Shown: piece after piece, positions 1 through 12,031 of the stretch | Layout of the letters: each line of letters opens with the position of its first letter | Numbering within the stretch: position 1 is the first letter of the stretch | The notes under the pieces: model-generated | Databases searched by the model: none | The model's input: only the letters and a program-made list of their open reading frames with translations | Told to the model about the DNA's origin: nothing | Position numbers and translations under genes: made by a program | NCBI GenBank assembly: GCA_026120185.1 | Contig: JANUWF010001617.1 | Location: forward strand, 2,170,001 to 2,234,000 | Direction: 5' to 3' | DNA from: Voacanga thouarsii | Taxonomy: Eukaryota; Streptophyta; Magnoliopsida; Gentianales; Apocynaceae | Length of the DNA: 64,000 nt

Positions 1-114
1 AAAACTAAAGTGGAAAAATCACTAGAAAAATGATGACTTTGGAGGAGAGAAAGAAAAGATTAAATAATGACAGCGGCAATGGAGGTACAGAGTGGTGGCG
101 TGGAGTGGCATCTT
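1..114. other. Left edge, host DNA before the first LTR
   Basis: This is AT-rich host sequence up to the target-site duplication ATCTT (110-114) of the first solo LTR. Reading across the insertion (66-114 joined to 3609 onward) gives a short open frame that starts at the ATG at 67 and runs about 28 codons to a TAA just before 3650. It may be the end of an old exon or chance. No gene is called. Confidence 0.4.
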
Positions 115-3100
115 TGTTAGAATATACTTTCTTAGACTAGGTTTCTGATGTAAATATCGAATGTTTTAATAAAAGAATTTATTTTTAGAAATTATTTGTG
201 AATTTACTTTTTATTTGTGCACAATTACGTTTAGAAAAGACCTATTGTGTTTAAGTAAGTGGTCCATGTGAATGGAGGTCTTTCACAGTAAAGTATGGAT
301 TACGGTTACTTAACACATAAATTTTCATTCTTAATCGATTGATGAGAATGAAAATCTCGTCATGTTTAGGTTATTATGTTATAAATTTCAAATGGGGAAT
401 GGCTTACCTTTAGCCAGTGAGTAGTCCGCTCACTTCATGACATAAGTGTATTTCGAATACGTAGAACAGAACCTGTAGTAGTGATTTCTTAAAAGTACTA
501 TATGGTAGAAACCTAGACTACTACTGCTACAATGTGGACTAGTACTCTACGACTTGATTATGAGTTGGTGGTCTGACGAAATTAGAAATATATACTTTGA
601 TATGCTATAGTTGAGGTTCTATCGTAGGGCCAATTGTTGGGTATCTCAGGCTCGTATCCCATACTGCGCAGTGAAAAATAAATCGAGATACCCTCCCAAG
701 ACTCTTCTATGTGTGGAAAATAAGACATAACGACAATAAAGACAACAGCTTTTACCTTTGGGTGATCGTACGAAGAACAAAATTTTTTTCTTCAAGTTGA
801 AGCGCGATCCAACAATCCTCGTGATCAACCTCCACGTGAGTTGAACGTCTACCCACTATAATCACAGTGTGTGATTATCTCTAATAGTAATCCACACAGA
901 GGAATACTCAAGCATGTAGCTTTTTCTGCTAGCAGAAATTCTAAGTAGCGGCTAGGGTTCCTCTTCAAGATCAAATCGAGAGAGAAAAAGAAGAAGAAGA
1001 GAAGGTTTAGGTGGCTGCTGTTTTTCTCACGTGAATCACCCTTAGGGTTTTTCGGTTATGTCATCATAAAACTGAAAAATCACTGAAAATATGGAATTAT
1101 AAAACAATTAGAGTTCCCTAATTGTAATTGGAAACATCAAGTTTCCACAATTACAACTTGTACCATAAATTATAACTAATTATAATTTGTCCACAACAAC
1201 TTCTCTTTCTCTCAATTAACCCCACAATGTTATCAAATAACATCTTGAGTATATAATCCTCTATTGCGTGTAACTTATTAGGTTTCTCAGTCAATTGGTA
1301 GAGAATATGAATTAATCCAAACGTCTTTGAGATTAATAATCCATAATTAATTAGAACTAATCCTATTAATTATAATCAGGATTGATTTATTAATTCATCA
1401 ATTAATAAACTCATATTCTCAACTCATGAGCAGTATCTAATAACACATCATGACCACCTAAAAGTCCAGGAAGTCAAGTGACTTGACATGAACCCTTCAA
1501 TAACAAACTTCAGTGTAATTAACTCATTTCACCATACAATATCTCATTTGATTTGGAATACGGAATTAGTGCCAACTCCATCCAGAATTAATTCTAACTC
1601 GAATACAATAGTACTTGTATCAAGAACCCACTAATCTAGATGTGTATCAATTGGAACTGTTTTCAATACATAATCGCTTTGGCCAAGGATTTTCTGAGTA
1701 GTAATTCCTACAAGTGGCCGCGAGATATTCGCCCATACTATTAGGAGTAGTGAATCCTTTATTGACCCTCTCAACTATTTTCGTTTACCTCACAATGTAC
1801 CCAATATCCATCCCATAGGTGGCCCTCGATCGAGCTCCGGAGATTGGAATCAAAGTACAAAGCTCAGCAAACAAAGTACCTTTGAGATCTTAAGTCTAAG
1901 GATACTTGCACGTTTGCTATATTGAGATTATATCCATATGATTATCTTAAAGTTAGGTTATCCAATGAACTTGTTCCATTAACAAGCATCCATGTGTTAA
2001 CTTTGAGTATCTCAATACTCACGATTATGAGAACCACCGCCTAATCAAATCAGGAAGTTTAATACATGCTAGTCTTAACGCATTAATGATGTCATGTCTC
2101 ATTAATACTATGACTAGGGACTATTTAAATACTAACACCATCCAGTGTAGTAGGAATCTCATATCATGATCTCTATCATGATTTTCTTAACACAGTATTG
2201 TATTAGGGATTTTATCGAATAGTTATATTACTTAAAATAAACAAAAAAAAAATTGTAAGATAAATAATGTCTTTTTATTAAAATAAAATGTGTCATATAC
2301 AATGTACAAGTGATTGCCTCTAGGGCACAACACTAACACCAATATACTTGCATATTAGGTATGTGTGACTAATTAGTTAAGACAGATTTATACAAGATAG
2401 TTTCTATATTATATCGCCCTTTGTAGTTGTCTAAATGATCTAAATATTCAGGGCTCTAGGACACATGACTTGGATGTTTGTTTTAGGGTAGCTCCCTTGG
2501 AAAGCGGAAACAATCCAGAAAGTCGTGGATCATTGGATTAAAAGCCTAAGGATGGTAGATGTCATTTAGAGAGGTGTTAGTATACTTCTTCCTTTCTAAA
2601 TGTACGGCGATGTATAGAAAAGTATTTTAGTCATTATACCTGTAAGTCGGAGACTTTGCTAACGCATCATTTTCCTTGGGGTCAATATTTTCTTATGGTG
2701 ATATTAGGAAATATTTAAAATGTAAAATACAGCTATTTATATGGCATGGATATTTTGGTCATTTTAGTAGCCAAGGCGGTGTGTCTTTTGATTCCTAGTA
2801 TAGACCGTGAGTCCTAATTAAATACAAACTAAGGAATTGATCTTAAATTAAATTAAATAGAACTTATTTTATTTAAATAGTCTGATTTAATTATTGGGTT
2901 AGGATAAAATGAAAGTCTATGGAGAGAGAGAATTAATTAAATTAGTTTAATAGGTTAATTAATTGTTTAGGGCTTTGGCCCAATTTGAATAATTAAAAAT
3001 TAACTTAGGACTAAACTAATATAAACTTGTTAATTGGACTAGTTTATTTGGGTTGGGAAATTAATTATTTGTTGAGCCATTTATTTGGTTTTAATTAAAA

Positions 3101-3603
3101 TAATTAATTTAGTCTAAATGGCTAAACTAAGAGTCCAATGGGCTAATCCAATTTAATCTAGGATTTTATTTAGGTTAAATAGGAGGATTGAATACAACGT
3201 TGTTGGTTTTTTTTTTTTCACGGCTTCTTCTTTGTGAAAAAAGAGACGCCTCTCTCACTCTCTCTCCAAGAAAAGTTCCTTAGTCTGTGAGTTGTTCACA
3301 AAATGGAATTAGGCAGACCATATATTGGAAGATCGAGAAGTTGGCGTTCACATACATGCAAAGACGGAACATGAGGCTTGTAGGAATCGCACCAGAGGTT
3401 TCCACCAACACACTTACCCCGGTTCTACTCATTCCGGTCCACCCAATTTTGAGAACAAGGAGAAAATGTTAGAAATTTTTTCCCTTGAAATCTGGACAGA
3501 GCGCAACCGGTGCCGGCTCTGTTCAGGAGTTCTCCCGTTCTCCAGTTTTTTTTCGGTTTTCGCTTCTGCTGCATGCTCTGTATTTTCCCTTTCTTAGCCT
3601 TCA
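115..3603 (+). mobile_element. Solo LTR, family X, copy 1 (split by a nested Y LTR)
   Basis: The element starts TGTTAGAATA and ends CTTAGCCTTCA, so it has TG...CA ends, and is flanked by a perfect 5-bp duplication ATCTT (110-114 and 3604-3608). Without the nested element and its duplicated CCAAT it is about 1.78 kb, matching X copy 2 at 12383-14147 (1765 bp, opposite strand). No gag, pol, primer-binding site or second LTR is present, so a solo LTR left by LTR-LTR recombination is the best reading. A short frame in its 3' part (from 3287, beginning MSCSQNGIRQ) is recognisable in both copies but looks like LTR sequence and not a known protein. The superfamily cannot be fixed from LTR sequence alone; the 5' end design resembles plant Copia LTRs. 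Confidence 0.85.
635..2338 (-). mobile_element. Solo LTR, family Y, copy 1 (nested in X)
   Basis: On the plus strand this 1704-bp insert starts TGTTGGGTATC and ends CACTAACA. It is flanked by a perfect 5-bp duplication CCAAT (630-634 and 2339-2343). The sequence on either side continues exactly as in the uninterrupted X copy at 12383-14147. The minus strand is taken as sense because there it begins TGTTAGTGTTGTGCCC and ends CCCAACA, the usual form of plant LTRs placed before a methionine-tRNA primer site. A second copy lies at 12032-15526. There is no internal coding region. Confidence 0.88.
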
Positions 3604-3608
3604 ATCTT

Positions 3609-4383
3609 TGCCTCCATGATGAAGATGAGAGCTCATTCAATTATTAATAATTGAGAGAGAAAGTGAACAAATTAAGCATTAAATTGAATATGGGCCTCAT
3701 AATAAAAATTAAGTGAGCAATTATTTATGAACACTTTTTTCTTTTAACTATGAGACAAAAATGTTATTTAAAAGAAATTTGATTTGCAGGAGAAAATGAC
3801 TTTAGCAATATTGCCAGCCATAGAGCCATTGATACTCAATAGGATCATTTGCAAGACCTTTATAATTTGCAATCATTTACTTAGGTACAAGAAATCTACC
3901 TTTATTTTTGTGGTGAATCATTTAAAATTTAAATTATTAAAGCATGTTTATTTATTCTACATCTAAATCTAAAATATGCAGACATCTAATCATCGGCACT
4001 ATAATAATTTGAATCCAAATCCTCCATTTTCTTTAAATGAAAATGAGATTTGCACTTAGTAAACAATTTACTATCCATGCCATGCACATTTGATCTCGGA
4101 TTTTGCCTTAGCATTTAGGCTTTAGCTAGATATATACTCAATCCACATCAAGTTTGATGATATGCAACTATCATCACTATTTTTGCACATTCTTACAGGT
4201 TATATTACATTAGGTGAAACTTGTTTTTGTTAAAAATTTTAAATGTTATACTTTACAATTTATAATGCATATAATACAATGACTTAATGAATAGAAAATA
4301 TATGGAAAAAAAAAGAATATTGATGTATCCACTAATGAGGTGTATCTACATAAAAAATAGATCTAAACAAGTATCAAAATCCC
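3609..4383. other. Intergenic stretch, upstream of SAUR pseudogene
   Basis: AT-rich sequence with no gene. From about 4050 it is clearly similar to 28090-28420, so it is the promoter part of the duplicated SAUR segment. Small frames here are not supported by any recognisable protein. Confidence 0.6.
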
Positions 4384-4384
4384 T

Positions 4385-4392
4385 CTATAAAA
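4385..4392 (+). promoter_or_regulatory. TATA box of the decayed SAUR copy
   Basis: CTATAAAA lies about 140 bp before the ancestral ATG at 4530. The same element in the same context (CCCTCTATAAAAG) precedes the intact paralogue at 28548. Confidence 0.6.
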
Positions 4393-4529
4393 GGAAATGA
4401 GATGACTATATCATATCTATACCATTAAATATCATCAAATATTTTCTTGGCACTTGAAGATTTCTCTTCTTTTCATTCTTTGAGTTCCCTACTCCTTCTA
4501 ATCAACTCAATATTCATAATCAAGAAGCT

Positions 4530-4877
4530 ATGCATGCAATACATGGATCACTTGTAAAGATGCTAAATAGCAGAAGCGGTCACTAAGGATGCACAAAGAT
4601 TGAATCAGACAACAAGAAGAAGGTAACTCCTATGGGATTTGTTCCTCTTTACATAGAGGAAAACCGTACAACATATGAGGTTCTGGTGGAGTGTTTAAAC
4701 TTCTTTAGGTTTCAAGGGTTTTTGAATAAGCATGAGGAAGAAATATTGGCTACAAGGGACAAAAAAATTAGTCTAATTTGCGCCACCAACGTCTTCAAAA
4801 CTATCCTCACCCTTGCAAAGGCTGATACCAAGCTTCATTCAAATTCTTACAAACCTTCAAGAAGGCCTTACATCTAG
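4530..4877 (+). pseudogene. SAUR-like auxin-responsive gene, decayed copy
   Basis: This is a paralogue of the intact SAUR at 28548-28874. The ancestral start at 4530 gives MHAIHGSLVKMLNSRSGH and then hits TAA at 4584-4586, where the intact copy reads SHVRC. The next methionine of the intact copy (KMDSDKK) is ATT here. The frame reopens without a frameshift and from 4632 encodes GFVPLYIEENRTTYEVLVEC, then FLNKHEEEILATRD, the SAUR core. The C-terminal end has also drifted into an unrelated tail. SAUR proteins are small auxin-induced regulators of PP2C.D phosphatases and cell expansion. A shortened protein starting at 4632 is possible but would lack the conserved N-terminus, so a pseudogene is preferred. 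Confidence 0.78.
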
Positions 4878-6960
4878 AATATCATAGTAACTTCATACAA
4901 AAATTGCATGCAATATTTCTTTGGAGACTTCAACTCTTAAGATTAGCTAAAAGTGTAATTGAGCAGCAACAATTATTGGGTAGTAATTCTTTAGGCACAT
5001 ATATAAATTCATTAGGATTTATTTTTGTTTTGCTTTGTGTTTGTTTAGGTACATATATACCATAAACATGTTCTTAATGAGTTAACCCATTTATCCTAAC
5101 GTGCTTATGCAAGGTTATCAACATTTAAATCGAGAAGTTTAGATAATTGGTTCATTAACTATTTATTTCATTTATAACTTAAGTGATGGTTGGGATTAAA
5201 AGTAAAGAAATAAAATGGTTCATGAACGTAAATAGTTGAAAATAAGATTTAGACTTGAACAAGGTAAATGATTAATAGATCAATTTTACAAAATTATCTT
5301 TTTTTTAAATAATAGAGAATCGGTATATATAAGTTAAATATAGTGAACCTAAAGGCCTCCATATGTTCCTTGGGCTTTCCCTAATTATTAGGCTATATTA
5401 ATTCGGTGGGGTTTTAACCATAAGTCTTGGGTCAATTGTATATTATGTTAAGTTTAGAGTCTTTTAGTAATTATTACTTTAATTAAGGATTTCTTAATTT
5501 CATTGAGAAGTTTGTCCTTTACTTACATGAACCTTATTAAACCGTTTTACATTGTTTCAACTTTCTCACAATTAGAAGAGAATAATAACAGAGAATATAA
5601 GACGAAGAAGAGATTGAAATCAGAAGCTCCAAACCAAGGTGAGTTCTTGATGTAATTGTCTTTTAGTGGATTTCGTATGGTTTTTAGGGTTTTAGTTTCT
5701 AATGTGAGAAGAATTCTAGTAAGGTTTGTTTTGGAGAAATTAGTTCATGCTTGAAATTTTGAACTCTATCACAAATTGGGATTCGTAGGTGATTAGAGGT
5801 TTTGGAAGCAATAGAAGAATTCATTTTGACCCCATGATAATTTAGGTAAAGGGATGTGGCTTCCCTATATTTTTTATTATTCTTTTTTGGAAATTTAACA
5901 ACTTTTAAATTTGTGAAAAATATATGGTGAGTATGAAAATAGATTGAGTATGGTATACTTGATTTCTTTGATATGTATGCATATGAATTTAACGCTTGCA
6001 TATTATGATTATAAGTTCGTGAAAGTATGAAATTTCTAATATAGTTCTCAAGTTTGATTATTTGGGTGTCTGATACTTGTGGTTGGTAATGGTGGGAATT
6101 CCCCGAACCTATATGAATTTTGGCCCTTATCTAGAGAGATACAATACCTAATCTCTATTTTGACCTTTCTCCCAATAGGATATAGTAGTTAGGAAATTAA
6201 TATTAGGTTGCCAAGACCTTATCCAAGCATGATTCAACCCATCTATATTATTTTGGAAGCATTTAAAGTTTGACAAAGGCTTTTAGTAGTAAGAAAGCAT
6301 TTGATTGTTAGAGTAATTATTGGTTTGAAATGTTTTTAAATGTTTGGTGATAGAATTCCTGCAAGTCCTTGGTGTTCTTAATGGCCTTGAATTTTTTTAC
6401 ATTCGAATTGGTAACTTCTTTATGAATGTTTATTGTTGTTTGATACTATGACTTTGAGTCCGCTTATTGGAATTAAGTTTTGGTGGTCCAAGTATGTTTT
6501 CCTTGCTTTACTTTATGATTTGGACTTTGGAAATCTATAGAATTATGTTAAAATTCATATCTGGTCTGTACTATATTAGACAGCAAGTGGTGTTGTCTCT
6601 TTCAGCTTCAGTGGTGCTACTTCCTTTCAAAAGTTTTTGCCACTGAATTTTTCTCAACTAAATGGCACTGCCTGTTCCAACTCGAATAACATCGCTTCCT
6701 CTCAGAAGTTTCGGCGATTGTCTTAGCCTTCGCAAGCAGAGCCATTTCTCTTGAAACAAGCAGTTGCTCCTCTCTTTATATGACATTTCTTTGCTTGACT
6801 ATGCTTTTTCACCTTTACTTTCCGTTATCTTTCTATTTTGTCAATTATGGAGGGAATTTAGTACCTAAAGTTATTTGTTTTTTAAATAAAAATATTTTTC
6901 ATAAAAGACTTTTGATTGTGTATTTCTTATGACTTAAATTTTCGGAAACTAATATTTATA
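4878..6960. other. Intergenic stretch between SAUR relic and CACTA element
   Basis: About 2.1 kb of AT-rich sequence. No coding region, RNA gene or element with clear ends was recognised. It has no counterpart downstream of the paralogous SAUR at 28875, so it may be made of old insertions. Confidence 0.5.
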
Positions 6961-7977
6961 CACCACAAAAAAAGGGGCAAATGCAACCCTAAAAATTACG
7001 ACAGTCCTAAAACTGTCGTAATAGGCTAATATATACGGTGGTTATCAACCATCGTATTAAAATATTTTATATGACAGTTATTTAACAAAGTATCATATTT
7101 GTTCGAACTAATACGATGATTGTATAAACCGTCATATATAGTGCATACTTATACGACGATTATGTGAAACTGTCGTATATTTTTGGCCTGATATTATGGC
7201 CAATCTTAACCGTCTTATTCTTGAATCAAAATTATGGCAGACATTTTTTGTTGTATGTAAAGCGACGGTTTATAACCATCATTTTAGTTCAGTTACATAC
7301 GATGGCTATGTAATCGTCGTGGTTAGTAATCTAAATACCCCAATTAGTTGATAATCGTGGTTTATAATTATCTAATATGACGGCTTAAGCCATCTTATTT
7401 AATTCTAATTCTAATAAAATCTATAAAAACCAATTCAAATTTTTTTCCTGATTATTTTCAAATTTGGTCACACTTACTTTTAGTAATGATTTTTACAAAT
7501 CTAACGGTTGGATAATTAATTTGATACTATTACATTTGTAAATGCACTAGGTTTTCGTTCTATTATATAGATGTTACCCGAATATGTATTAAAATAAAAC
7601 AAATAACCTTCAATCTTGTTTTAATTTTACAAATACATCTAATAGTTAGATAATTGATTTATTAATTCAAATTTTACAAACATCTTAAGTGATCATATAT
7701 TTGTATTAAAGAGCATGAATTACATTTCATTAATTATTCTATTATATGTTTATAAATTTGCACTGTAATATACATCCTTCATATTGATTAGTGAGTATTA
7801 AATTAATATGTTAAATAAAATAATTAGAAATAATTTTGAATTACGAACATACATATGTGTGTGCATATATATTTCAATATACTAGCTTAATTATTAATTC
7901 ATTCATACAAAGACAATGTATGTATATATAATTATTATTGTAAAAGTAAAATTTATATACTTCTATGTGTCTAGTTA

Positions 7978-7978
<1 letters not shown>

Positions 7979-8010
<32 letters not shown>
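7979..8010. repeat. (TA)n microsatellite
   Basis: A pure run of alternating T and A, about 30 bp long, inside the CACTA element. Confidence 0.9.
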
Positions 8011-8012
<2 letters not shown>

Positions 8013-8052
8013 ATTTTAATGAGAAATAAAACTCAAATAAAAAATATAATGT

Positions 8053-8140
8053 ATACGACGGCTAATCATCAGTCGTCGTATTTGTTTTTATAAATATGGC
8101 TTTTGGTATTGAATATGACGGTTAATAACCGTCGTATTAA
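8053..8140. repeat. Internal palindromic repeats of the CACTA element
   Basis: Two inverted-repeat units with the subterminal motif lie here, well inside the element. The second reads ATGACGGTTAATAACCGTCG, a near-perfect palindrome of the ACGACGGTT unit. They mark the inner edge of the left repeat zone, just before the coding remains. Confidence 0.7.
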
Positions 8141-8153
8141 GTAACTATTTACA

Positions 8154-9655
8154 TTGTTATTTCTAGGTTCTTCATCCAGAGTTGGTCGAGAAGGTGGAAA
8201 GTTACCCCTCGAATGGGCTGAACCAGGCTTCAGGAAGTACGAGGTTGAAGTTAACCAGCACGGAGGACTTATAGGGGTGGGTGCTTCTCGCTTCAATTCC
8301 GTAGTTGGTTGTTTTGCACGAACGGGCAATAGACTTCCTTTAAATTGTAGGGATTGATATTCTGTACCTCAAACAATGAAGGATTCTGTATGGGAAGAAA
8401 TACAAGTAAATAAATTTCTTGCTAACTTTGGCTAAAGCCTCCCCAATTAAAAGTTTAATTTGTTAACAATTTATATTTTGTCTAATTACTTATTTGTTTA
8501 ACACGTGTAAGGACAATATAACTATACCACCCGAGGGACGTATTGGCACAATGAAGATGCTTTGCGCAGTCTAGAAAGATTACAAATCCAAACTCAAGCG
8601 TAAATACTATATTCCTTTCCAGCATAGCACAAAGCCTATTGGTTTTGGAGATAGAAGGGTCGACGAAGATCAGTGGAGGATGTCGGTTGATTATTGTTAT
8701 TTGGAAGATATGCAAGTCATATAATTAACTCTATTAGACTTTTTATATTGTGAAGTTGTTTACGTATATAATATGGTTATGGTATGTTTTTGTTACATAT
8801 TAACTACTTTGTTAATTCATAGGTGGAGGCTGTGCAGAACAGTCAGAATCGATTACATATTACATATCTACCAGCCACAGGGAGGATATCATATTCTGTT
8901 ATACTTGATCAGGTATTTAAATTATCGTATATGCTATTATTTTATCTTTATTAGTATATTGTCCAAAATCCTTATTTTTATAAATATTATCTAATTAATT
9001 GTTGCTCATATTTGCAAAGAACCTCACAAGGCCAGCCGACATCACAGTATGATATGTTTCTTACGACACAAAAGTGGCATGGTCGACAGGTTTATGGTTT
9101 GACTGTTGATACGATTGTAAATCATTTTTTATACTTTACTTTGCTGAATTGTTAAAATATGACAAATTGAATATATTAACTTAATATGTATGTTATTACT
9201 TAATTTTGTAGGACCGATTAGAGATAGAGTGGCAAGCACTTCTTGACTCTGAGCGCACCAAGGAGGCGAAGAATTGGATTTTTCAGTGCATGTTTAGTTG
9301 AGGTGTCGTGTTAGATGTCAGGAAAAGGAACCAACACCAACCATAGTTAGACAATCATCTAACTATTCTAGAAAGGTTGAGGAGGCCATCAGGGTATAGG
9401 TTGAGACACGTATTCATGCTATGCAAGTCGAGATGGAAGAACGTATGGAGGCACGTGTGGAGGCTATATAAGCTTAGATGGAGGCACGCATGGAATTAGC
9501 TCTATCCCGCAGAGCTAACATAGATGCATTTGTCACAACTCCTAGACCTCCATCTAGTGCTTCTACAACATTTCCTGGTGTTGGTTCTACATCTCGTCCC
9601 CATGAACAATCTGAAGCTCCTGATGATGACACTGTTGGTAATGAGCATGATTAAG
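8154..9655 (+). pseudogene. TNP1-like (Transposase_24 type) gene remains in CACTA element
   Basis: Several exon-like pieces on the plus strand make up a decayed gene. One at 8154-8357 has GGLIGVGASRFNSVVG. One at about 8510-8720 has tryptophan- and lysine-rich sequence with internal stops. One at about 9020-9120 reads MFLTTQKWHGRQVYG. One at 9210-9655 has the coiled-coil-like METRIxA-type acid/arginine repeats and a serine/proline-rich tail. This order fits the second-gene product of plant CACTA elements (TNP1, Transposase_24), a DNA-binding accessory to the transposase. In-frame stops occur at several points, and exon borders are only guessed from AG/GT dinucleotides. Confidence 0.5.
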
Positions 9656-10289
9656 TTATTTTATTTCGCTCTTGTTGTGTATGAGTAGTATTTGGGATTA
9701 ATACATTTTATTTCATACTTTTTCTATATGTACTATTATTTTTACTTGTACACATTTTAGTTTGATTTACGTTTATTTATAGTTTAATTGATGTTGGCTT
9801 TGTTGATGAGGTTTTTTTTTTTTTTTTGTGGCTGTAATTGTGTTCTAATTTTAGCTTGGTTGGGTTTAATTTGTAGGCAGTAGATGCTCAAATAAACTAA
9901 TTATGAAAAAAGAAGGAAAAAATAAAACGACCATCAGAACCGTCATATTTGCGTACCGTTGCAAATACTCAGTAATTGCAATAGTTGGAAACCGTTATAT
10001 TTACTGAGTAATTGTGATGATTTTTCAGCATATACTGAGTAATTGTGACCGTCATATTTCCATCTCGATTTTTCACTTTTTGGATTGAGTAATTACGATG
10101 CTTTTACATGACTGTCGTATTTAATCGTCGTATTAACTAAATACGACGATTTTTTGGTCATCTTAAGATAACAACAACGGCATTATATACGACGATCGAG
10201 AAACCATCATTTATAACTAAAACAACGGTTTTTCCTCAAATATGACGATTTTTTGGCCTTCGTATTTGCGTCAGTTTTTAGTAGTGATA

Positions 10290-10889
10290 TAACATGTTCA
10301 ATCCTAGGCGAGCCATTTTCTTTACTAGGCTTATGAGTTCACTCCATTTTTAATATTTTGCAAGCTTTTAGTTAAAAGGTGATGAACTGGAAGAATGATT
10401 TGATGAAGATCTTAAGTAATTAGAATTTTGAAGCTTTAGCTTATATTTTGGGATATATTTTAGATTTTCATTTAAGTGCCAATTCATTTACTTAATGTTC
10501 ATTGAGCGTGAATATGGATAAGTTTTAAAGTTTCAAAACTTTATCATATATTATGGAGATTTTTTTTAAGTTTCTATTAATGTAAATTCTAAATATATTG
10601 GCCATATCATTCTCAGTTTCAAGGTGCAACAAATACTCATTCATATTCCTTAAAAAAACATATTAAATGCAGTCAAATACTAGTTGTTACATGGTGAAAT
10701 TACAAAAGTTATCATGTTCTTTATCCTCTAAAAAAATTAAAATACCATGGCACCTTTAAAGAATAAAGCTATAAGCAAATGCAATCCCAATTAAGTCCTA
10801 CCAGAACAAGATGGAAAAAGCTAGTTTGGTAATGACCTTTCCGGAGGTGTGCAACTATAAGATTAACCATATAAGCAAAATAGTAAAAA
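10290..10889. other. Host DNA between CACTA and Tat elements; duplicated segment
   Basis: No gene. From about 10660 the sequence is similar to 29050-29317, downstream of the intact SAUR. Shared landmarks are GCAGTCAAAT, ACCATGGCA and AAGTCCTA-CAGAACAAGA. It ends at the Tat insertion point. Confidence 0.65.
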
Positions 10890-10894
10890 ACTAT

Positions 10895-11766
10895 TGTAGA
10901 CGACAAATTTCAAGTTTGTAAATAAGACAACAAAAATATCAAAAAATAAAAAATATTTAGTAAATATGAAAAGTAGTTACAAATCTCCAAAAAAATCCTA
11001 AATTGCAGGATGAGTCCTCCAATTATTCTCTTTTTGAAAAACGTTGATTTGAGGACTGAAGAGCTTGATCTCGAATCGAATAGAATTTGATGACAAACAC
11101 TTGATTGCCAAATCTTCGAGACTTGTTTGATGCAGATAAAGACAAATGATGAAGACTCTAAACGTTAAGTTTAATAAAGCTTGAATGCTTGAACTTGTTG
11201 AAACTTTAGATGCCTCTTGTTTATTGAAGCTTTATTAAAATTGGAGATGCCTTTAGTTTGTTGAAACTCTCGGGATGCCTTTGTTGTTGATGCTTCAGGA
11301 TACCTTGAATCCTTAAAGGAAGACCCTATTTAAAGGCCAAAATTCCCTTGACTTTAGTATAAATAGCTAATGTGAGAGTTTTAAAAAGCCTCCTAACAAA
11401 CCCTAATAAACCTAGGCGTTAGATGACTTGGGTTTAATTTATGTTTTAGCCCAATTTCATTTAGTTCATATCATATTTGGGTTATGAGATTCTCAAAAGT
11501 CTAACTTTAGGGCCTAGCCTAATTCTATTCAATTCATAATATGTTGGATTTAAATGTGAAATGGACCCTTACCAATAGCCCAATATTAATAGTCAAATTC
11601 TATGATACATTGGATTTAATGGACTTTTAATTATGGCCCAATCGTATTAATTCAAGAATAATTATATTTATTTATGAATTAATTTTAATTAATCAAGACT
11701 AAAATATTTAATTTTATTTTAGCCTTGATCAAATAATATTTTTTTAAAAAAAAATCTTTGTCTACA
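10895..11766 (-). repeat. 3' LTR of the Tat element
   Basis: 872 bp. On the plus strand it starts TGTAGACGACAAATTTC and ends TTTGTCTACA. It aligns along its length with 24869-25880, apart from a 136-bp insertion in that copy and many single-base differences. The two LTRs have thus diverged considerably, which suggests an old insertion. Confidence 0.88.
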
Positions 11767-11782
11767 AATGCCCCCACTTCAA
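11767..11782 (-). promoter_or_regulatory. Polypurine tract of the Tat element
   Basis: On the minus strand the sequence AAGTGGGGGCATT directly precedes the 3' LTR. It serves as plus-strand DNA primer in reverse transcription. Position and composition match other Tat-type elements. Confidence 0.7.
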
Positions 11783-12031
11783 GATTTGAGGAAAAATACT
11801 TTGTCAAAAGAATTTAGAAACAAGGTTTGAAGTATTTAAAAATAATATTCAATTTCTCAACTTGATTAGAAATTAATATAGGAGTCTTTTTCAAATCCTT
11901 CATAAAATAGAATTCTTTTTCTAAGACACCAATCAAATTTCTTAGATTTAAATCCAAATCCACTTCAAGATCTTCAAACTAAAAATTAGAAGTCATATAA
12001 GATTTGGAACAAACATCCCATAGCATTTATA

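Larger units (their letters stand above)
6961..10286 (+). mobile_element. CACTA (En/Spm) DNA transposon, deletion derivative
   Basis: The left end is CACCACAAAAAAAGGGG and the right end TTTTTAGTAGTG, which inverts to CACTACTAAAAA. These are CACTA-type terminal repeats. A 3-bp duplication ATA flanks the element (6958-6960 and 10287-10289), as expected for the superfamily. The subterminal zones (about 6990-7400 and 9920-10270) are packed with short repeats of the type ACGACGGTT / AACCGTCGT in both orientations, the presumed transposase-binding arrays. Remains of a TNP1-like gene lie inside, but no TnpD/Transposase_21 gene was found. The element is therefore probably non-autonomous. Confidence 0.85.

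Noticed and set aside
3287..3597. Open frames in the X LTR as a real protein gene
   Set aside because: The frame is shared with X copy 2 but lies wholly inside an LTR, shifts between copies and matches no known family; it is explained by LTR homology.
4632..4877. Intact SAUR gene starting at 4632
   Set aside because: The ancestral start lies at 4530 in the same frame and is followed by a stop; the N-terminus is lost.
8069..8715. Minus-strand frames in the CACTA element
   Set aside because: They mirror the plus-strand TNP1-like pieces and have no coding texture of their own.
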